Part shown: positions 59,301 through 64,000 of the stretch, piece by piece
Layout: each line of letters opens with the position of its first letter
Numbering within the stretch: position 1 is the first letter of the stretch
IMG/VR virus record: IMGVR_UViG_3300029319_000005
Location: 6,402-70,401 of that record
Source: a virus
Length of the DNA stretch: 64,000 nucleotides
Reading direction: 5' to 3' (one strand)
Notes under the pieces: model-generated
What the model was told of the DNA's origin: nothing
Databases searched by the model: none
The model's input: the letters and a program-made list of their open reading frames with translations, nothing else
Program-made: the position numbers and the translations under genes

Positions 59301-59926
59301 GTTTCTGCACTTCCCTCCGAATTAGCAAGCTCTATAATATCTTCTAAAGTAACCAGGCCTTGCGTTGCTTTTTCTGGATCGGCCTGTCCGTTTATATTTC
59401 CTATATTCATATTATAGCCACCCTGCGTGACCGTTGCTAAATCATAGGGAAGCTTGTACTTGTTCTGGTCTTCTATTAAAGAGCTAGCTAAAACTTTGCC
59501 TTCACTATCCAGTTCATAAGAAAGCCATTTTTGTCTCAAAGATAAAGTAAATTTTTCTTCTAAATTAGATATTAATCCATTATTAAAATTAAAAAATTGA
59601 TCGGAAACTACGTTTACATCGCTACCATAGCTATAAAATCTCCAGTAGTCAGACTGTATTTCTGAAAGACTCTGTGCGCTATACACTGCCTCATCAAGAG
59701 AAAAGTTTTTATACACAAGCTTTTCCATGTATTCACCAACAATGCTCGAACCTTCAAGACCATTGTTTAGCGGTGGTAAATCAATTTCTTCGATCTGCTG
59801 GAGTCCGAAAGGACTAGGATCATAATAATACGATCTAAATTCTATCCTTAGCGGTTCTCTAACAATTCCTCCGCAAGCGTCTATGTTGTAGTAGCAATTT
59901 TTTTTAGAAAATTTTATTGAACTCAT
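56348..59926 (-). CDS. Giant virion protein with fibronectin-III-like segments
   Basis: A 1192-aa protein. The C-terminal 400 residues have repeats that look like fibronectin III: RYVYQIFAYVLVYGTEYRCSK and RYYYTAKSIDAHGRYSNPCP both fit the Y-x-Y-x-V-x-A-x-D pattern. The final 100 residues are Pro-rich. The N-terminus has YNIDACGGIVREPLRIEFRS. It may be a tail or adsorption-apparatus component. No SD is obvious. It is followed closely by other structural genes. Confidence 0.6.
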   Translation of the reverse strand: MSSIKFSKKNCYYNIDACGGIVREPLRIEFRSYYYDPSPFGLQQIEEIDLPPLNNGLEGSSIVGEYMEKLVYKNFSLDEAVYSAQSLSEIQSDYWRFYSYGSDVNVVSDQFFNFNNGLISNLEEKFTLSLRQKWLSYELDSEGKVLASSLIEDQNKYKLPYDLATVTQGGYNMNIGNINGQADPEKATQGLVTLEDIIELANSEGSAETFGFSATIKEDAPFIEDHSFEYSTPYSKDGLAAANITTQALDADVKFRYHYYLKEYEDAVIGLSDSSTSISSVNGLSLALKTSGDRVEHILPSPYDYEYANFVLDNDFYSNVTAGGGSEKITPILDTTKNVINSIQVFEKLYGADYVDYTSLGGKISFSLIRDGSVIDYLREWSKAASAYQQQALQEEKNNTVDEASGYEVLSQVAKNRNRFLAESGHIQSELDNALHKQKASTLSPDALNSLLNNAVFDYFSFNNSEIEQYFGDMDFTLRNSLNIGQKNTKLSNPGAAFPMSVEIKFRYPVETAFHPLAQNGNSLESLLSSKSVGSNTQAGLMQKIMSMNFADPFMRATVDAIDIISGGPTPINEQENDPTVISPSAKTPNFVRQASILQKEQYGHRTNHTKLHSVNLEDVVQLVLNADSVNSSGTIVDNYTGIMKRTSKTFFSDTDEDFFLPRGEEVTIDFPMTIKTHKELYETPNLKIVRRDFRDIIEGKKCFVETLFFGIEKYEVQKDDRGRRIPINRSNIVQRFFLTPPPLAGQESTDEYVRYVDTQVKFGKRYVYQIFAYVLVYGTEYRCSKIEETSVKDKAIEQLDETQDTIVDAFDITYQSRPSYKIFKVPFHGIDWEDKGGVFLPTLIKNNPPTAPYMEIRPYQNVNNQVLINMQASAGDVFQFPISIRDDEQESYEYDPSDIYFNNTPSGMLRFSSDDSISGYRIYRLDVAPKKYSDFNDAIVFDVNAALGSSIKDNISPNVRYYYTAKSIDAHGRYSNPCPVFSVELVDEKGLIYPLIEEYPMNMKSNRTRTKSGRKALYIEPARNQIKISSNADPENPTLGVNNKSVFDKRFKVRLTSRKTNKMIDFNVRFNQVNENKKDLDKINISQKEFLPKYAFNNYQFYSGSLEPNFDLALAFDTSKWDFPDTAETGVVAENKPVIEIPPSIVPISLGDAGAETNTDAMPSTPNPPTMEPKSLPLPQQGGSANDPYRG

Positions 59927-59936
59927 TTATTTTGCT

Positions 59937-62900
59937 TTAAACAGTGAAAGTATCTTCTGGCATGATTTTAATTCCGCCGCCCATCAAATCGCTGTCGTCT
60001 CCATTTATTGTGCTGTTTATAGTACTCAACATTTCGTCCTGCTTTGAAAAGGCACTTTGAAGTGATTGCACTTGTGCTTGATTAAAGTTTTCATTTGTAA
60101 TTTTAAAATACTCATCATAAATAGGCAGTTGTAACAAATTGATTTTTTTGATATTGAACTCCGGCAATTCATAGCTTCTAATTCTACATAGAGTGTTTTC
60201 AATTGCGTTGGAGGAGACCCTAGTCAAATCTAGCGGTGCCCACAACTCTTTGCTGACATTGGGGGTGCCGGACTCGTCAAGCTCGTATCCAGAAAGATAC
60301 TCAATTATAACTAAATTTTTATACAATAATGCATAAGCGCCAAAGTTTTTAGCACTATTCAGCGCCGTGTCATTGTTGCCTAGATTATTTTTTTTCACTA
60401 AATTAGAATTGACCATGTTAAACATCAAAGATTTAACTTGATTTGGTAACAATCTAGTGGATTTTGCTACCTGATCTTTTGAGCTATCCACAGAAAATCC
60501 TGGCTTTGCTATAGCAGAATCGGAACTGTTAATATCATAATAAGACATACTATCTTCACTATAGTCTAGATCAGAATTTGCAGCAACAGAGAACATAAAT
60601 AAAGATTCTTTTGATTTTTTTATTTTTAACTCATCTTTTTTAATATTTGAAAAAGATTTTTTAGTTTTAGAATCATTAGTAAAAATTTTAAATTCTTTCT
60701 TTTTTTCTAAGCTTGTTGCCGTAACAACAACACTACCATCAGAAAAAAGATCTTTTATATAAGCATCTATTGATTTCTTTTCATCATTGATTTTATTTAA
60801 AGATATTTTGTTTGTTTTATTATATTTTATAATTTTAGATACGACTTCATTGTATTGGTCCAAATTTATTTTTGCGACATTAACATTTAAATTATCAAAC
60901 AATGGCTTGTCATCATAAGAATTAAAAATTATAGATTGTGTTTTCTTCTCCCCTCCGGGTGTTTGTTTTTGTTTTATTTTTACTTGAGACATTTTTATCA
61001 GTGCAGGTGTCAAAAAAGTATATTTAGTTCTTTCTATAGAGTCATTAGGATTTATTGTTTCTCCCGAATCTTGTGGAATTAGCGTGTTTGAGAACGCCCC
61101 ATCATCATCGGCTGAGTCTTGGACAAAGTACTTTTCGGTCTCTAAGTTGATTCTTTCTAAAAATTCTTGCTTGCTTAGATTTCTACTCGGACCATAATTT
61201 ATTCCTACCTCTGCTGCTTTCCCGGCTACGGTTGATAGTTTTTGTGCAGATGATAAATATTCGTATCCGTAATATGTTGAATCGGCACCTATTATATCTT
61301 TAAAAAAATGAGAAAATTTAATTTCTTTAGTGCTCTTTAAAGACTTGTTGTTGGATTTTTGTGGTGTACCAGTTGAGTTCCCAGGCTTTTTTGATAGATA
61401 AGAATTAGAATATGATTGTAATTTACTTGTAGTCGTGTCAATAATATTGATTAATTTTTCTATTCCATCGGGATTTCCAGAGATGGGTAAAGAAATATTT
61501 TTAAGAAAACTAACTACATTCTGTATGTCAAGAGACTTGTTGCCAATAGACAAGACAACCATTAGATCCATAATCGAATCTTTAATAATTTTACTATTAG
61601 ATTCAGTATTTATAAATTCAGGACTATAACATAATGACGAATAATTATACTCTTTTTCTGCATTTGATTTGAGAGCAAGTAAGTCCTTTACTCTTTTAGA
61701 TAGCTGCTTCAATAGTACTTTTATTTTTGAACTAGTTAGATCTATAATAGTTCCTTCGACTCCATACTGATACTTTGCACCTTCGGCTTGTTCTAGCTCA
61801 TCATGAAAATCAAAAGTTTTTACAAAATTGTTTAGCTTTACATCATTGAACATGGTTGTCACTGTAGAGAACTTATTGTCTGTGTTCCCTGTCCCGAAGG
61901 CTTTATTAGGGTTTTTATATTCTCTAACAACTTCTGTTGGGGATACTACAACAACTTCTCCATCATTTATTTCAACTTTTCTTCTGGTTATCTTTAATGA
62001 GGCCAAAGAAGCAAAGTCTTTAAGATCTAGCATGGAGTCGTCGAAATGATTTGAAAAAGATATGTAACTTTTTAATAAATTATTAGTATTCATAGAAAAG
62101 TAACCAGTCGTAGAATCGTAGTATGTTCTCGAAAAGTAACCTCTAGAGAATATAGATTTTTTAAAAGTGTCTCCAGCAAAATTAATTTTATTATACGAAA
62201 CAGAATTTATTTCATTTAAAAGTCTAAAATCTTTTATTTTTGTATTTGGAATCCCAGTAGCACTCAAATATTGACTATTGCTAGAGTGCGATATGCCAGT
62301 CATCGGTCTATTCATATTTGCGCCCATAAAGTGGACTGCTCCCGACCAAACAACCCCGGATGCCTTTCCGGGTTGGTTCAAAATATACGCCGTAGCAGTT
62401 CTGCTGACTTGTCCTCCGTTGATCACAACTTCTCTTTTTATCAAAGAATTTCGCTTATCAAGTTTTGAAAACAATGTATTTGTAGAAGAAGCTTGATAAA
62501 GTTTACCAGTAATTTTTGGAATAAAGAAATATTCAAGAGTTTCAGGCTCTGCGCTATCAACGATAAACTCAAATTCCATCGGTATCTCGTATAAATTAGC
62601 TCCATTGTCTTTTCTTACAAAAAACTTCTGTAGCTGGGTCATATTAAACTTAAGCCCCATTGCGGCTAGGGACGTTTTAATATTTATAAGATGTTCTTTT
62701 TTATTTTTTTGATTAAATGTTTTTAATTCTTGGGAAGATACAATGGTTTTTTCAGTTAAGACCTCTGGAATTAACTCACTGTCTGTAATTTGCACTACTT
62801 TTAAATATAAATTTTGAGTTGTAGATTTCGTAAACCATTTAGCAAACTTATTTCCTCTATCTTTCAACACTACTTTAATATTTACTTTTGTTTGCTGTCC

Positions 62901-62975
62901 AAGATTAAATAAGCTAATCTCCTTGACGCCAAACTCCGGGAACGGTCCATTTCCTGCCGATGTCATTATAGCCAT
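59937..62975 (-). CDS. Giant virion protein, unknown
   Basis: A 1012-aa protein with high Asn, Lys and Ser. EFGVKEISLFNLGQQTKVNI begins it, and the middle is helical and Lys-rich (LSKRVKDLLALKSNAEKEYNY, EKKKEFKIFTNDSKTKKSFS). The ATG at 62973-62975 overlaps the upstream stop as TAATG and has AGGGAG 9 bases upstream; an earlier TTG is rejected. Function is unknown, structural by position. Confidence 0.6.
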   Translation of the reverse strand: MAIMTSAGNGPFPEFGVKEISLFNLGQQTKVNIKVVLKDRGNKFAKWFTKSTTQNLYLKVVQITDSELIPEVLTEKTIVSSQELKTFNQKNKKEHLINIKTSLAAMGLKFNMTQLQKFFVRKDNGANLYEIPMEFEFIVDSAEPETLEYFFIPKITGKLYQASSTNTLFSKLDKRNSLIKREVVINGGQVSRTATAYILNQPGKASGVVWSGAVHFMGANMNRPMTGISHSSNSQYLSATGIPNTKIKDFRLLNEINSVSYNKINFAGDTFKKSIFSRGYFSRTYYDSTTGYFSMNTNNLLKSYISFSNHFDDSMLDLKDFASLASLKITRRKVEINDGEVVVVSPTEVVREYKNPNKAFGTGNTDNKFSTVTTMFNDVKLNNFVKTFDFHDELEQAEGAKYQYGVEGTIIDLTSSKIKVLLKQLSKRVKDLLALKSNAEKEYNYSSLCYSPEFINTESNSKIIKDSIMDLMVVLSIGNKSLDIQNVVSFLKNISLPISGNPDGIEKLINIIDTTTSKLQSYSNSYLSKKPGNSTGTPQKSNNKSLKSTKEIKFSHFFKDIIGADSTYYGYEYLSSAQKLSTVAGKAAEVGINYGPSRNLSKQEFLERINLETEKYFVQDSADDDGAFSNTLIPQDSGETINPNDSIERTKYTFLTPALIKMSQVKIKQKQTPGGEKKTQSIIFNSYDDKPLFDNLNVNVAKINLDQYNEVVSKIIKYNKTNKISLNKINDEKKSIDAYIKDLFSDGSVVVTATSLEKKKEFKIFTNDSKTKKSFSNIKKDELKIKKSKESLFMFSVAANSDLDYSEDSMSYYDINSSDSAIAKPGFSVDSSKDQVAKSTRLLPNQVKSLMFNMVNSNLVKKNNLGNNDTALNSAKNFGAYALLYKNLVIIEYLSGYELDESGTPNVSKELWAPLDLTRVSSNAIENTLCRIRSYELPEFNIKKINLLQLPIYDEYFKITNENFNQAQVQSLQSAFSKQDEMLSTINSTINGDDSDLMGGGIKIMPEDTFTV

Positions 62976-63973
62976 TAACAAATACTCCCTGGATCTTCCG
63001 TGTCATTTCCATATATATTTATTCTGTTAGGTGCAGGTGTAGCATCAGGCTTCAAAAGCTTATCGACACGAATATTTTTAAGCCTATCTTTATACTTTGC
63101 AAACAATCGACTGTCTATTTCTTCATCAACAAAAATATTCATAAAATATTCTACGTTATTTTCGCCTACCGGTTTAGAAGATATTTCTTCTTCTTCGGGC
63201 ACATATAAGAATCCTGATTCTTTTTCGGCATCGCTTTGAGAAAAATATAGTCTCCTAAGCGTTTTTGACGCTGGGTCCTCGTCCCAATTAACAAGCGATG
63301 TTAATACACCAGCAGTAAATAATGTTCCTTGTACAGCGTGATCTTTTGTATAGACTTCAGTAAACCCAGTTTGATCTAATATGAACTGGTAATTGCTTGT
63401 AGCACCTATCTGTTTAAATGTGGCTACAATACCGCCCGAAACTGTATATTGCGTCTGGTTAAAGGATTGGATGCTTTTAGCAATTGATTCAGCCAAATCC
63501 GCGTTTGTAGTAACATCGCTAGTGCCTATTATGTTTGCAGTTGAATCAGCCTTCGCTACCGAAGTATCTATAGTGGCGCTGTATAGAACGCCATCGTATG
63601 TGGTAAATTTAAGGGTTTGTCCATTAGAAAGACTACCAACTCCACTAACTATGAACGTTGCGCTCGCTGGCTTTTCATTATTCTCCATTTCAAAAACTTC
63701 AATATCAAAATTTTCATTTTCGAAATAAGTATTTTTTTCATCTATTATTAAAAGTAAATAATCGTTTTTGATTCTCAACTTAAGACCATCTATCAATTGT
63801 TGCGTCTGTACAATATCTTCTTCAAGTAAATTTATAGTCTTTTTATCATCTAGGATTGCTCTAACATTAATATCTGCTGTAATTTGTGGTATCGACAAGT
63901 CTCCGTATGTGTAATATTTTGTATTGAAAGAGTCTAGCTCTTTGTTGCCTGGTGTAAAAGCAACTAAATTCAT
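62975..63973 (-). CDS. Virion protein, unknown, first in this cluster portion
   Basis: A 332-aa protein. The first 80 residues contain a helix of the form INLLEEDIVQTQQLIDGLK, then beta-rich segments (ATFIVSGVGSLSNGQTLKF, LYSATIDTSVAKADS, YTVSGGIVATFKQIG) like an Ig or fibre-type domain. The C-terminus ends PNRINIYGNDTEDPGSIC. It is TAATG-coupled to the giant protein downstream. The last 27 bases of the window lie upstream of its ATG and show a weak AGG SD; nothing else is seen there. Confidence 0.6.
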   Translation of the reverse strand: MNLVAFTPGNKELDSFNTKYYTYGDLSIPQITADINVRAILDDKKTINLLEEDIVQTQQLIDGLKLRIKNDYLLLIIDEKNTYFENENFDIEVFEMENNEKPASATFIVSGVGSLSNGQTLKFTTYDGVLYSATIDTSVAKADSTANIIGTSDVTTNADLAESIAKSIQSFNQTQYTVSGGIVATFKQIGATSNYQFILDQTGFTEVYTKDHAVQGTLFTAGVLTSLVNWDEDPASKTLRRLYFSQSDAEKESGFLYVPEEEEISSKPVGENNVEYFMNIFVDEEIDSRLFAKYKDRLKNIRVDKLLKPDATPAPNRINIYGNDTEDPGSIC

Positions 63974-64000
63974 CGTTAGCGACCTAGTGTTTATTTCTTT

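Overview
The window is a stretch of a large T4-like contractile-tailed phage genome (myovirus, Caudoviricetes) of a type distant from T4 itself, such as the T4-like phages known from marine metagenomes. It carries recognisable T4-type head and tail genes: large terminase gp17, portal gp20, protease gp21, scaffold gp22, capsid gp23, sheath gp18, tube gp19, neck proteins, baseplate hub gp26 and a gp53-type wedge protein. It also has gp32, RecA/UvsX and gp46/47. All supported genes lie on the minus strand. Genes are packed almost without gaps, often with ATGA or TAATG stop/start overlaps, and the sequence is AT-rich. The largest gap is about 140 bases, so there is no gene-free stretch over 300 bases. 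I saw no tRNA, insertion sequence, homing endonuclease, integrase or CRISPR array. The host cannot be named from the sequence.

Layout, in increasing coordinates (transcription runs from high to low). 1-1747: two tail-fibre/virion proteins, one with an S74 chaperone domain. 1804-9325: a family C DNA polymerase, two small proteins, a cysteine synthase, two conserved phage proteins of unknown function, a secreted lytic transglycosylase and a GroES-like co-chaperonin. 9335-16444: class II ribonucleotide reductase, DnaB-type helicase, flap/5' exonuclease, a small unknown, RecA/UvsX and gp32 SSB. 16545-18574: a divergent FtsZ/tubulin-like protein and a compact family A DNA polymerase. 18574-32821: baseplate, hub, tape measure, tube, sheath and tail-completion proteins. 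32833-43486: neck protein, major capsid protein, scaffold, a ribosomal protein bS21 homologue, protease, several small head-cluster proteins and portal. 43490-47765: terminase, small membrane/coiled-coil proteins, a holin-like protein and a papain-like cysteine protease candidate. 47775-52845: a fused Mre11-Rad50 (gp47-gp46) protein, DnaG-type primase and RuvC-like resolvase. 52864-63973: six large virion proteins of unknown function.

Two promoter classes are visible. Near-consensus sigma70 promoters (TTGACA or TTTACA, 17-base spacer, TATAtT/TATAGT) precede the helicase-RNR operon, gp32 and the Mre11-Rad50 fusion. A different motif, ACTATTTA, sits 18-64 bases before start codons, mostly of structural genes, and is a candidate late promoter. 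A strong intrinsic terminator follows the capsid gene.

The most notable biology is a replisome unlike T4's: a PHP-containing family C polymerase and a mini family A polymerase, with no family B gp43 in the window. The other strong points are the tubulin-fold candidate coupled to that polymerase, the bS21 gene inside the head operon, and the single-chain Mre11-Rad50.
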